In this document: piece after piece, positions 12,061-23,335 of the stretch
Numbering within the stretch: position 1 is the stretch's first letter
Layout of the letters: each line of letters begins with the position of its first letter
From: Gordius sp. MW1
Lineage: Eukaryota; Nematomorpha; Gordioida; Gordea; Gordiidae
Direction of reading: 5' to 3'
Length of the DNA: 64,000 bases
NCBI GenBank assembly: GCA_964036665.1
Contig: OZ038531.1
Coordinates: 5,146,168 to 5,210,167, forward strand
The notes under the pieces: model-generated
Database searches by the model: none
The model's input: only the letters and a program-made list of their open reading frames with translations
Told to the model about the DNA's origin: nothing
Program-made: the position numbers and the translations under genes

Positions 12061-12682
12061 TCACTATCTCATAGGCAGAACTTGGCTTAGTAGGCCGTAT
12101 AATTGCGGAACAACTTTGAACCAATACGTTGATGTATGTATATATATATGTTATGTTATACACTACTATACTAGGTCAAGGTGTGTTTTTGCCCCCCCCC
12201 CCCTTATTTTCATTCCGTCTAGTAAATTTTATTTACCCTCTAAAAATTATGTTTGAATACATTTTTTATTTTTTCCATATCGGTTGCTTAGGGTTGTCTA
12301 TGTGACCCCATATTAGTTGAAGGCTAAATTTATATGGTCGCAACGGCAGGGATATATATATATAATGTAAACCATCACCCTAAGGGGGTTAATTGTTTTG
12401 GTAAGTTTATACTTAAACATTGAGAAATAGTTGTTGACGTTTTTAGGGGAGGGGGGGAATCGGCCCCTGCCTTACCCTGACTTACGACCGTGGGTGTTAG
12501 CTTTGAATTAAAATTTGCTTTTAACATAAATATTGAACCGGACTCCTGCTCCTAATATATAATTGTATTATATGAGTTTTACGGGGACTATTGGCCCTTG
12601 TAAAAGAAGGAATGAATAGCTTTTAAATAATTGTGCTAATTTGATACTTTTTAAGCACGTTTTCTTTAAAACTACCTTATAT
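12061..12682. other. No recognisable gene
   Basis: AT-rich sequence with a C run near 12193 and a G run near 12450. Nothing else can be supported. Confidence 0.45.
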
Positions 12683-12839
12683 ATAGGCGTAGCCAGCATT
12701 GAAATTAGGGGGGGGGGCAATAATGATTTAGGGAGGGACAAGATGATCATATTTAGAAATTTTGGCATTAATTTCAACAAATTTTTAGATTTAGAGGGGG
12801 ACAGCCGCCCTTCCCTGCCCCCCCTTGGCTACGCTCATG
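12683..12839 (+). mobile_element. hAT-type MITE
   Basis: Begins ataggcgtagccagcattg and ends ttggctacgctcatg, with the family interior (gcaataatgatttaggg.., gacagccgcccttccctgcc). Same orientation as 10332-10501. The flanks do not match clearly. Confidence 0.85.
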
Positions 12840-13879
12840 ACCCCATCTATTTTTTTTACAATTAAGTTTGTTTACCGGAGCAATCATGATAGGAGGAGGG
12901 CCCCAAAAATGTTTTTTTAAAAATGTTTTACCATAGCGATTTGAAATTTTAGTGGGTTAGGGGGAGGGGGGGGGGCGGTAGCTTGGTCTCGCCAAGCAAC
13001 GATTTATAATAGAGACGTTTGGGATTTGTGCTAGTTAGATCCCCGTGTGCTTTGTCCGAGTGCTTTGGAGTTAAAACAGTTAATCCAACCAAGCTTTGAT
13101 GTGATTTTTGCTAAATATTAAGAAATTTCTGAGGTAAAAAGCCTACATAATAAATTTGACAAATGACCTCTTTAGCCTTCACCTTTTGGTATGTATCAGC
13201 TAAATCTTCTATATGTTTGTTGTGTGGCAATGTAATATGAAACAGAGTAAAGGCTTGGGAATTATTAAGGGAGTGTTAATATTATTATGATTTCTTCATG
13301 TTTAATCAATAGAGTTAGTGCGATATTTCTATAAGTATTGCCTTGTTTGTAATGAAGTGGCAGCGTTTATTAAATTTGTAAAAAATTTTTCTTAACCTCG
13401 GATTTATAAAAGAATATACAACAATTTGGTATATTATAGTTTTTTTTACACATTACTTTTAAATTTGGTTTAACCAGATCCCCCCCCCTCACTTTAAAAT
13501 ACATAATTTTTTAGTATACTTTTAATTGATTTCCATTTATTTGTTTATTAGTAATACTTCGCATGCACGTGCTACAATTGAGAGTCAGCTAAATTTTTAA
13601 CATTCATTTACTTTTCACATTTTCAATCTAACGAAGCCTCTATATATACATTTTTTAATTGCGTTTAGTTTATTGATGTATTACAATCATATGAAATAAT
13701 TAATAAAAAACATTATACGAGTAATATGTCTTCATATATTTCTCTTAAGAGGCCACTTTTTATATTTTGAAATTAATAAAGCGACCATCTATATATTTTA
13801 CAATTCCTTATACGTTTATAAAATTTGTTTGTCAACAAAAGGGACATCATTTTAATATACTAACATTTATTTACCATTC
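12840..13879. other. No recognisable gene
   Basis: AT-rich sequence with a G run at 12965-12976. No coding or repeat signal that I can support. Confidence 0.45.
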
Positions 13880-14226
13880 ATTTTGCTCGCGCATACAACA
13901 AAACCTCGTAGAAAACGGTTTGAAACTTTGCGGTCGATTGAGTTTGAGGCGCGCGCATATGGACATTGGATTGACCAATAGAAACGTATGAATGAGTGAA
14001 TGTCCAGCTTAGATATTTTGCGCTCCTCCCTCCCCCCTTTGTTAATTTATCTCCCGCGCGCGCCAAACTCTAACTCCCTCTTTCCTCTATCATTTCCATT
14101 GTTTTCCTTCTCTACTCTCTTTTCGTAACAAAAAACTTAATTTTTGATATCGCCTAATTTTACTAATATCATTGCGTGGCCGCCTCGCATTCTCGGATTT
14201 TATTTTATTCCTTATTCTAGGTGAGT
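13880..14226 (+). promoter_or_regulatory. Candidate brat promoter and non-coding first exon
   Basis: This GC-richer island upstream of brat has a CCAAT box in gaccaatagaaac (CCAAT at 13975-13979), CG-containing gcgcgc stretches, and a pyrimidine-rich run. It ends in a strong splice donor, ttctag|gtgagtc (GT at 14221). The brat start codon lies about 1.1 kb downstream, after AT-rich DNA and a MITE, with possible acceptors at 15259-15264. A 5' UTR exon spliced to the coding exon is therefore an inference from composition and splice signals. Confidence 0.35.
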
Positions 14227-14561
14227 CTATGTCTTTTTCAATGATATAAGCGGATTTTGTTATATTTCGCATTCAGTCGCACGAGTTCCCATGTTATCAA
14301 AAAGTCTTTAAATAATAGTAACTATTTACAACGTTCTTTACGGCAAGCATGGGTATATAAATTTTTCCAATTTTAGCTGGTGCTGCTTTTGAAATAATAG
14401 GGGGGGGGGGAGATTGTACTGCATGTACTTGTGGGTACATTCGAGTTGAATTGCAGAACGTTATAGAGGCTAGTGGACAGCAGGCGCTTAGGACTCCTTT
14501 TTGTTACATGGCGCACCAAAATCGATTTTTATTCCCTTGTATCTTTGTTAATTTTGGTTTA

Positions 14562-14704
14562 GGTATTAGAGGGGGGGGCAATAATGATTTAGGGAGGGGC
14601 AAAATGATCTTTTTATGAAATTTCAGCCATAATTTCAATAAATTTTTGGATTTAGAGGGCGTCAGCCGCCCCTCCCTGCCCCCCCCTCTCCGGCTACGCC
14701 CATG
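14562..14704 (+). mobile_element. hAT-type MITE, left end missing
   Basis: Starts inside the family (gtattagagggggggg caataatgattt) and ends ctccggctacgcccatg. It lies between the candidate brat first exon and the coding exon, so probably in a brat intron. The rest of 14227-15234 shows no other gene feature apart from a G run near 14401 and one near 14972. Confidence 0.85.
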
Positions 14705-15303
14705 TGTTTGAGGTAGACAACATTCCATGCAATAGGTAACTCTCTTTCTAGCATAGCATTCTACATACCCAATTACCTAGATATTTTCCCTCTCATCGGC
14801 AGCACGCTAAATATTTTGAATGTGGAGCGGGGCGGTTAAATGCGAAATGATGATTATTTTGTTATAAGTGAAAAGAGAGAAGGCAGTAACTATTTATTAC
14901 TATTTCTCCCCCATCCCATCATTTCCCTTTGGTATTCTCTCATCTATTAACTCGATATAATGAAGGCACGAGGGGGGGGGGTGGATTGCACGTTATACAA
15001 TTATAAATTGTTGTATATCTATGTTATGTGTAGTGTACCAAGGTTTGCATGGTATAGTGTCAATGCTCTTCCCCCTTACCTACTTACCTATACCTTAATA
15101 CTCTTATTAGATTGATTGATTTTCGAATCGGCGATTTTTAATCGCTCGACGCGTGTTTCATAGCTCAAGTTTATGTGGAATCTAAAAGGTTTTTTTTCTT
15201 ATCCATATCATTTCACCCAGATTGCACCTATTTTTAACCCGACCCAACAACGAACAACAGGCAGAGGCCCATCATCATCTATAAGCCTCGCATCATTAGG
15301 GAG

Positions 15304-18300
15304 ATGACTTCCATTCTCAACGATTGTCAAGCCGTCGCCGACACTGATAAATTTGTGGTCGGAGGGGACATTATGGACCCCGACTCGGCCATCTCCTCTA
15401 GCGGTTGTAGTAGCGACAACCGAAATCGACGCGATTCCGACTTGAGTGTCACCTTCGATGCGGCAGAACATTTCCTAACCTTCCCGCCCGACGAATTGAA
15501 TTACGACCTAGCCAACGACATAACTTTCGCATCCTCTAATAACAACCTCGTTACCACTACCACTACCAATCTCGAAGACCTAACCATAACCCCGACCGGA
15601 CCCCCTAACGCTCAGTCCGGACTCATAGGTGACTGTTTAAAAGCTGATAGCCCTGTACCACCACCCTTCAATGGTAACGGTCTAAACTCTCAAACCATTC
15701 GCGAATTAAGTTCGCGCCTAGGCTTGTTGAGTTGCGGTTTCAGCGCTGCTTCAACACCCAACTTTCAGGCCCCTCCCCCTCTGACCGACCATCCACAATC
15801 AGACCAGTCAAACGCTTGCTTACTCTGTAAGACGGGTACCGGAGGGGCCGCTTGCCTCAAAATACTTTCCTGTTTCCACCATTACTGCACTCGGTGCCTG
15901 GAAAAATTGGCGGGCGGGGGCGTTGGAGGCGGGGTCGGCGTTTCGTGCGCCATGATATCATGTCCGATGTGCCAACAAGTGACTTACCTCCCGGCCAAAG
16001 GCGGTGTAGCCGGTCTCATGTCTAAAGCCTCTTGGACCGACTTGGCTACCCAAACGACCTCGCAAAACAACGTAATAGTAGCCCCTTCGGCGCCCTCCGC
16101 TTCAAGCTGTTACAAACACAAGAGCGAGCCTCTGCGTTACTTTTGCAAGAGTTGCGCCGTGCCCGTTTGTCAAGATTGTACGCTCGTGGATCACGCTGGT
16201 CCGTTTCACGATTGCGTAGCGCTAGAGCGTCAACAGCCCGAACAAGCGTCCGTTTCGGCGGCCAAGTTTAATTCAAAACTGGCCGGTTTAATTGAAATGA
16301 TTCGGGCCAAGTTATTCGAACACGAGCTTCACCTCCGAACCTCTGACAAGAGTGCCCAGCGCCTACAAGCTCAATTCATTCAGGCCAAGCGAGACGTTAG
16401 CGATTTTTCCATCAGCCTGCACAACGCGGTAGACGCGCGGAAGTGCGAAGTGCTTCGCGATCTCGAAACCGCCTTCACCGGCAAACAGGTCAAGATATCG
16501 TACGCGAGTCAAAAGTTGAGGGATTTCCTGCAAAAATCCACACACAGCCTGCAAATCTTGGAGCAACTCACCAAATCCGAGCTGGACGTAGCTCTGATCA
16601 AGAACGTGATCGAATCTCGCATCGCTTGCATCTTCAATTTTAGCCCGCCCGACATAGCGGCTTGGTCGCGCGAAGATTTGGAATTTGCCTCGCCCCCCAA
16701 CAACGTTAATCAACTAGTGAGGAGCGTTTTTGGTCACATTAAGGGGGCAGGATCCGGCCTATTACCCGATTGTAACGACAAAGTCAAATGCGACGAACAG
16801 GGCAAAATTCTGACCCAGGGCGGTGGTGGTAGTAATATTTTCTCCACCGACGGATTAACCAAAGCCCCCGGCGATAGCTACGACACGTGGTCTAGCGCTA
16901 TGACGAACGCAGATGCTAATTTCAAGATGGCCGCCGCCTCATCCATTTCCAACCTGGGTAACTTTCTAACAAACGGTAACGGACTCGATTCCAACGGCTC
17001 GGCCGGTAAAGAAGATGAAAATTATAATAGCAACGTTGGTGTAAACCCTTTCGCCACTTGTCTCAACTCGAACCATCAATTCGGACTCTCGAAAATCAAC
17101 AATTTCATGAATTCTCTCGCCAACGCAACTGTCGACGATATGTATTGGCCGAACCCTAACGGCCACAACGCCTCTACGGTTGCCTTACCCGTTCCCCTTC
17201 ACTCCAAAGCCAACATCAAGCGTCGCAAGATGATATACCATTGCAAATTCGGAGAGTTCGGCCTTATAGAAGGCCAATTCACGGAACCCAGCGGCGTAGC
17301 CGTAAACGCTCAAGGCGACATAATAGTGGCGGACACGAATAACCATCGCATCCAAATATTCGATCGCGACGGGCGCTTCAAATTTCAATTCGGGGAATGC
17401 GGTAAACGGGACGGTCAACTCCTCTATCCCAATCGAGTGGCCGCGGTTCGGGCTTCGGGCGATATCGTCGTGACCGAACGAAGCCCCACCCACCAAATAC
17501 AGATTTTCAATCAGTACGGTCAATTCCTCCGCAAATTCGGGGCCGACGTTCTCCAGCATCCCCGTGGCGTAGCCGTGGATCCTGAAGGTCGCGTCATCAT
17601 TGTGGAATGCAAGGTTATGCGTGTGGTCATCTTCGATCACGTTACTGGCGAGGTTCTTTACAAATTTGGCTGTTCCAAGCATCTCGAATTCCCGAACGGC
17701 CTAGCCGTGAACGATCGGGCCGAGATTTTCATCAGCGACAACCGGGCCCATTGCGTCAAAGTGTTCGACTACAACGGCACTTACCTTCGACAAATCGGTG
17801 GGCCGGGCGTCACCAACTACCCCATCGGAGTTGGCATAGAACCTTCGACGGGGCGCCTGCTGGTGGCCGACAATCACAACAATTTTAACTTGACCGTATT
17901 CGACCAGCAAGGCACGCTGTTAGATTCATTGGAGAGCAAGGTAAAGCACGCCCAATGCTTCGACGTGGCCCTTTTGGATGACGATTCCGTAGTGTTGGCT
18001 AGCAAAGATTTTCGCATCTACGTTTACCGTTACAACAATAACACGACCGCCGCCACGGGTTCATCTTCGGGAACGGGTCTCAGTTTGGGCAGCGCTCGGA
18101 GTTCACTATCTGGAGGCTCGCCACCCTCCTTGCAAACGGGCATGTATCCTCCCCCTCCCAACAACAACGGTGGGGGTGGTAATGGTTTGCTCAGCAACTA
18201 CGCAAATCGCTACCCCAAACTAGGGGAATCTCCGTCTTCTTACTTACAGCAGCAGCAACAGCCCGAAGGTATTAGCAGCAACTGGAAGCAATCCCTGCTC

Positions 18301-18744
18301 CAAGTGCTCGAACCAGCATCCTCTTACGGTTCCGAGAGTATGAATTATAACAATCATCTCCACCAACAGCAACACCAGCCACCACCAGCTAACAATAATT
18401 TGTTCTCGGGTTATGCTTCCGACTTCCCCCGGCCCTTTAACGGACACGACGCGTCCAACCAACAACTCAAAGACCAACCTCTGGAAGGCGGCATGATGTT
18501 CAATAGTAGTAATGGTATTCACAACGGTAACTCCAATAATGCTGGTTTGGGCAGCGTCGGATCTTCCACCCTCTCTTACTACAACGGCACCACCGGTTCC
18601 TTTGCTAACGACGATTACAATCGTTTTTGGACTGCTGGCCCCACCTCTTACGCCTCCTTCGGTAAAGCGGACCAGGGCTCGGATTATTTCAACGGGTTCG
18701 GCGTCGATTGCGCCGACAAAAGCAAACAGCCCTACAAGGTTTAG
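15304..18744 (+). CDS. brat: Brat-type TRIM-NHL protein (brain tumor homologue)
   Basis: An intronless coding exon of 1146 codons. The NHL beta-propeller (about residues 640-912, ..MIYHCKFGEFG.. to ..ASKDFRIYVYRY) closely matches Drosophila Brat, a translational repressor that binds mRNA through this domain; RNA binding here is inferred from the family. N-terminal to it are a RING finger (C172, C175 ... C-x-H-x2-C-x2-C ... C220, C223), one B-box (C269, H272, C281, C284, C289, C292, H297, H302) and a probable coiled coil (about 310-430). Residues 913-1146 form a Gly/Ser/Asn/Gln-rich tail beyond the propeller. As I recall, Drosophila Brat lacks the RING and ends just after the propeller. ATG 15304 is the first Met after an in-frame TAA at 15235-15237. 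The last codons overlap a possible donor (see 18736-18744). Confidence 0.95.
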   Translation: MTSILNDCQAVADTDKFVVGGDIMDPDSAISSSGCSSDNRNRRDSDLSVTFDAAEHFLTFPPDELNYDLANDITFASSNNNLVTTTTTNLEDLTITPTGPPNAQSGLIGDCLKADSPVPPPFNGNGLNSQTIRELSSRLGLLSCGFSAASTPNFQAPPPLTDHPQSDQSNACLLCKTGTGGAACLKILSCFHHYCTRCLEKLAGGGVGGGVGVSCAMISCPMCQQVTYLPAKGGVAGLMSKASWTDLATQTTSQNNVIVAPSAPSASSCYKHKSEPLRYFCKSCAVPVCQDCTLVDHAGPFHDCVALERQQPEQASVSAAKFNSKLAGLIEMIRAKLFEHELHLRTSDKSAQRLQAQFIQAKRDVSDFSISLHNAVDARKCEVLRDLETAFTGKQVKISYASQKLRDFLQKSTHSLQILEQLTKSELDVALIKNVIESRIACIFNFSPPDIAAWSREDLEFASPPNNVNQLVRSVFGHIKGAGSGLLPDCNDKVKCDEQGKILTQGGGGSNIFSTDGLTKAPGDSYDTWSSAMTNADANFKMAAASSISNLGNFLTNGNGLDSNGSAGKEDENYNSNVGVNPFATCLNSNHQFGLSKINNFMNSLANATVDDMYWPNPNGHNASTVALPVPLHSKANIKRRKMIYHCKFGEFGLIEGQFTEPSGVAVNAQGDIIVADTNNHRIQIFDRDGRFKFQFGECGKRDGQLLYPNRVAAVRASGDIVVTERSPTHQIQIFNQYGQFLRKFGADVLQHPRGVAVDPEGRVIIVECKVMRVVIFDHVTGEVLYKFGCSKHLEFPNGLAVNDRAEIFISDNRAHCVKVFDYNGTYLRQIGGPGVTNYPIGVGIEPSTGRLLVADNHNNFNLTVFDQQGTLLDSLESKVKHAQCFDVALLDDDSVVLASKDFRIYVYRYNNNTTAATGSSSGTGLSLGSARSSLSGGSPPSLQTGMYPPPPNNNGGGGNGLLSNYANRYPKLGESPSSYLQQQQQPEGISSNWKQSLLQVLEPASSYGSESMNYNNHLHQQQHQPPPANNNLFSGYASDFPRPFNGHDASNQQLKDQPLEGGMMFNSSNGIHNGNSNNAGLGSVGSSTLSYYNGTTGSFANDDYNRFWTAGPTSYASFGKADQGSDYFNGFGVDCADKSKQPYKV
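18736..18744 (+). promoter_or_regulatory. Possible splice donor overlapping the brat stop codon
   Basis: The frame ends ..CCC TAC AAG GTT TAG. AAG|GTTTAG is a fair donor (GT at 18739-18740). If it is used, the stop belongs to an intron and the protein continues in an exon not identified here. The simpler reading is that translation ends at 18744. Confidence 0.25.
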
Positions 18745-18803
18745 TATTCTTACTTTTTTCAAAACATTTATTGTACAGTTTATTATTGCAAGTTGAAAGT
18801 AAT

Positions 18804-18994
18804 CAAGGGCGTAGCCAAGGTGGGTGGGAGGGGGGGGGGCAGGGAGGGGCGGCTACCCCCTTTAAATCCAAAAAAATGTTTAAATATTTTAAAATTATTG
18901 CTTAGAATTCATAAAAAGGTACATTTTGCTTCTCCCTAAATCATTATTGCTACCCCCCCCCCCCCCTTTAATTCTAATGCTGGCTACGCCCATG
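18804..18994 (-). mobile_element. hAT-type MITE just downstream of the brat stop
   Basis: Begins caagggcgtagccaagg and ends gctggctacgcccatg, with the family interior in minus orientation. Flanks aaagtaat and atagtaaa agree at 6 of 8 positions. It starts 60 bp after the brat stop codon, so it lies in the probable 3' UTR or in an intron. Confidence 0.88.
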
Positions 18995-21320
18995 ATAGTA
19001 AATTCTTACCCTGGTCCCTCATTTCTATATACCGTTTGTGCTTTTAGTGCTAAGCTTTAACATATCCATGACGTCTAAATTTTATCATATTTTTATTAGG
19101 CTCTTTATAATGGGAATTAGGTGAGAGGTCTCCTCTACAATCCCACCAGCAATTCAGTACCCCTGATCTCAAGAATGCCCAATCTATGTCCGAAACGAAT
19201 TACAATACAAACACCTAGCTGCTAACTTTACATTTTTTACACCTTCATTCTGTGCCCTTAGCAACGATTTGCCTGAGAACTATGGGGGAGGATTACCCTA
19301 ACAACCCCTTTTAATCTTTTGTTGTGATTTTACGCATTGGTCCACACATCCTTGTTTTTTTTAAACCATTCATTATATATTTGCATTTTTATATGAAAAA
19401 TTGATCGTTTGTTTTGTTACTAATATTACAATGGCACAACGAGAAAGAATGGGAATCAACGAAAGATAGGAGAAAGATTTTGGAAAAGTGTTGCAACATT
19501 AGCTATGAAAGACGTACACTCTCGTAGGAGTTTTGATAATCTCAATTTACACCCTCCCCCCCCCCCCCCCCATTCTTTTCCCACCAAAATTATCTTTATT
19601 TATTGACAACTTACCCCATCCCTTATTTATACTTATACTACTCCCGTAAAATTATCATTTAGCGTGTACATATTTAATTACATCGAAAGTGCAATGCTTC
19701 ATAACCAACAGCTCCCCTCCCACACCCAAAATCAGCCAGCCAAGGGGTGGGCAAGGTCCGAAAGCGTAGTAGAGTTTAGTTTTCTTTCCATAATTACAAA
19801 AATAATTATCCAGCTACCTCTTGCCGTTTCATTTGTTTATACCAACTACCCCTCATTATCATTTGGCTCCCCGATTCTTATAATTATTATTCCTACTTTT
19901 TTTAACATCATCAACAACAACAGTGTAATTTTTTACGTTTTCTGGATATATTAGTAGTATTTATAATATATTTTGTTTGCCGCTTGCGTGCGTGCTGCTC
20001 GTGTTAGTTATCCCACCAATACTCATCTCTCTTTCTCTCTCTCTCTACCCCCTCCCAAATTTTTATTCTTTACACACCACTATTATTAATGCCTTCCGTT
20101 CCATGTCATGATCGAGGCATGGCCTAAGCTCTGTCTCTCGTCTCAACTATGCCAAACCACCTGCATTTATGTCTTCGCCTTTACGCTCCCCCCCCCCCCC
20201 CCCCACCACCATCTAGCGTCCCCTAGTCAGTCCGATTAACTACTTACAACAACAAACCACCTTGCGAGGAGGACTTTCAACTTTTTAACGGGCATTTTCT
20301 AGGATAAGCCCCCCTCCCCCAACCCCCTAAATTTATTTTAATATTTATATAGTTCATATATAACATTATATACTGCTTGGTGTAATTGTGTTCGTATTTG
20401 GAATTTTGATACATTTGCAAACAATTCATTATTACATACATTTATATTACTTTTTCCACTTCCCAATATCGTTTCTAAGTGCGTGCGTGAAGCGGGTGCC
20501 AAGAGCTACATTCCCAAAGATGCTTCCCTCCCACACAATGGTTTGGTTCATTACGACCACTTTGCACACCGTTATTTTTTCCAACTCTCAGGCCAGTTAG
20601 TTAGTTAGGTTTTATCTACTTTTATTTCGTTCGCACCGAGAAGTCCCTTCTCCATCATTACGTCTTCTCTTCAATCAGGAGGGTCTCGTTTGGGGATCGA
20701 ACCCGAGGGGGGAGTCGATAATACAAATAATCATCACGATCACAGCACCAACACTTTCATCATTATCTCTTTTTTATCCGTGTTATTTGTTGCCTGTTAT
20801 TGGCTCGTACGAGACTCTGAATTGCACCGTCGTATTACTTACTACTACTACACCACCAAGAGAGTTGTTTTAACATTTACCCTTTTTTTTTGATTCATCC
20901 ATTTATTTTTACACGATCGATGCCATGTTTTATAACACCCATGCTCGTCCCTTCCCTCCCCCTAATTATATCTAGACTTTCATCACGTGGTTATAGCGCC
21001 ACCTTAGAGCTTGCCTACAACAACCTTAAAACCGACTCATTCATTACACACTATATACATTATTATATATTGGTTGCTTGAGTAACGTTTTTATAATTTT
21101 TTTATGGATTCCTTTAACCCCCAAATAGTTTTTATAACATAAATATATAATATATCATCCCTTTTACATTACATGATAACTATATAGTAATATTTGTTAG
21201 TTTTTGATATTAATAAGATATCATCATCCCCTCCCATAAATATATACATTGTTTATTTGTTTGTTTTTTGTAATCATTTAACCAGTTTTTAATGAAAAAT
21301 AAAATTGCATTTGTGATTTT
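18995..21320 (+). other. Pyrimidine-rich region, possible brat 3' UTR
   Basis: No coding exon is recognisable. From about 19,400 to 21,100 the plus strand is rich in C and T, with CA and TTA blocks and C runs (19556-19571, 20189-20203), and differs from the plain AT-rich DNA after 21,320. An AATAAA hexamer at 21298-21303 is a candidate polyadenylation signal. A long brat 3' UTR would fit, but this is an inference from composition and position. Confidence 0.3.
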
Positions 21321-23035
21321 TACCTTGTGTCGTCGTCCTGTTAGTTGTTACTCTCATCTATTACAAATTTATTTGATCCGTTCATTAGCTTTTAATAATG
21401 TTTACAATCTTAGTAAATGAGTTAATGTTTTGTATAAAATCAGGAAATTAAAAAACTTTTTATTAATATATTACTATAAAAAAAAATATATACTTTTATC
21501 TTTGTGGTTATTTTTAAAATTAATAATCATTAACATTAAAATTTAAATAAAGGGTTTTTAAGGGGAAATTTGTATTTTGCACATAATTTTTAGTGTGGAA
21601 GGTTGACGTGTGTGTTAATAATTTCGAATGTACTCGTTGAAAATTTCATTAATTATATTATCATTACTTTAAATAAATTTACTGTTATAAATCATTTGGA
21701 TTCAAATGCATAGCAAATAATGATAAGCAACGGTCATCCTTGATTCGCAAGGAATTATTTAGCCAGTTTCGCAATTATCCATTATAAATCAACAACCTAG
21801 AAAAGTTACCAAAAGAAATTCATAAAGCAGCTAAATAAATAGCAATTAACAAGGAGTTTGGCCTCTGGCCGGGTTAGACAAATTAGATGTAAACAACGGT
21901 CAGCTAGTTTTGTATTTATACGTTATAAAGCCACAATCTAGACTAATCGTTAAAAGAAATTTACGTAAACATAATCAGCGAGACCCATAACAATAATGGA
22001 AATCGGGCGAAGTCAAAAAAATGAATAAACGTCTTTTACAACACAAATCCACAGCCATTAAATACTCATAGGTTTCCACAGCATTTTTTAAAAAATTACA
22101 AGTTGGAGAGGACGGATGGACAACCAAAATAAACCCATAAATTGTGTAGAAATCAATTCAAATATTTAAAGTTTATTAAAGGGTATGGCATGAAAAGACA
22201 TAAGCTTCTTTAATAAAATTTTGGTAGGAGCGGAGACCGGTTTAAAACTGAATTAACCATTCTAAATTCCTTTTCAATAAATTTGGGGTCGTGAGTAGGA
22301 TTTGAAACCTAACTATCTTTATCTCCCTGTTGAGATATTTTTTTATAAATATAGTTCAAGTATTAAATTTTAATTTGCCAAATAATGTTAAATCTGTATA
22401 AAAAATAGTGGTATCATAATAGACCTAATATTTGAAAAACAGAAAGTTGGTTTTGTATCTGCAAGATAATAAACAGAGATATAAAAAAATAAAAAATTTT
22501 CTCGTTATAGAGGCTGTTTTATATGTAATATGAAAAGAAAAATAAAACCATATTATTATTCTCTACGGTTTTTTATATTTAAAAGTAGTGAAAACAAAGG
22601 CTATTCTATCTCTTATAATAGTAAATTATGACTTGCCCCTGGAACTTTTAAAATTTATAAAATAAAATTAAAAATTAATTCAGCTTTATATTTTTTTTAA
22701 AGACAAACCTCAAGAAAATAATTCTAGGCCAGGTCTCTCCTAATAAAAATTATTTTTAAAATTGGCTATATGAAATCTCCTAGGTGGCCGATATAAAACT
22801 AAATCCACAAAATAAAAAGATATTGCTCTAAATATCATACAATATAGTAAATGATATTTTAATTTAATCTCGCTCCTTTATAATATCTATGCGATAGTGG
22901 CAAGCAACAAACATATATAAAACCAAATTTGTATAAAATTAATATTTAGAGATTTAAGTATTTAGTAATGTAAAAAACAATGATATTGCGATCATAACTA
23001 AAACATATTTTCTCTTCGCTCTATATCTTCAATAT
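21321..23035. other. No recognisable gene
   Basis: Very AT-rich sequence between the brat region and the 3' end of BRCA2 (which is on the other strand). No signal that I can support. Confidence 0.5.
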
Positions 23036-23335
23036 TTATAATTTAATAATCTTTCTGGGTGGTTTGAATTCTCTGTGAATATTTCTTTTTTGACCAAAAC
23101 TATCGACTTGCTGCTTTGACCCCTTCAAATGCGCGAAGTCATCGCAAATTGATTTGTCGTATTTGAAAAAGGAATTATTGATGAACGAAAGCTTGTCGTT
23201 CGCGTTAGTTGTATCGTTAGTGGAAGATGTTTTTTCTTTTAAGGCAACTCTACCTTTAGTTCCTCGATTATCAAAAGGCGTAGAAGTTTGGGCAGGTTGG
23301 AATTTTTGTGGTCTTGTCGGGTTTCGCGTGATGTT
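23036..23335 (-). CDS. BRCA2: BRCA2 exon 17: C-terminal tail
   Basis: 99 codons and a stop, after acceptor tttacag. It starts NITRNPTRPQKFQPAQTSTP; RPQKFQP resembles the human PAAQKAFQPP segment (TR2), which binds RAD51 filaments and contains a CDK-regulated SP site. The tail is basic and ends FKPPRKIIKL, which could serve as a nuclear localisation signal. Confidence 0.78.
   Translation of the reverse strand, partial: NITRNPTRPQKFQPAQTSTPFDNRGTKGRVALKEKTSSTNDTTNANDKLSFINNSFFKYDKSICDDFAHLKGSKQQVDSFGQKRNIHREFKPPRKIIKL

Noticed and set aside
16363-18762. Several minus-strand open frames opposite brat
   Set aside because: They are antisense frames over a GC-richer coding exon; the plus-strand RING, B-box and NHL motifs are unambiguous.
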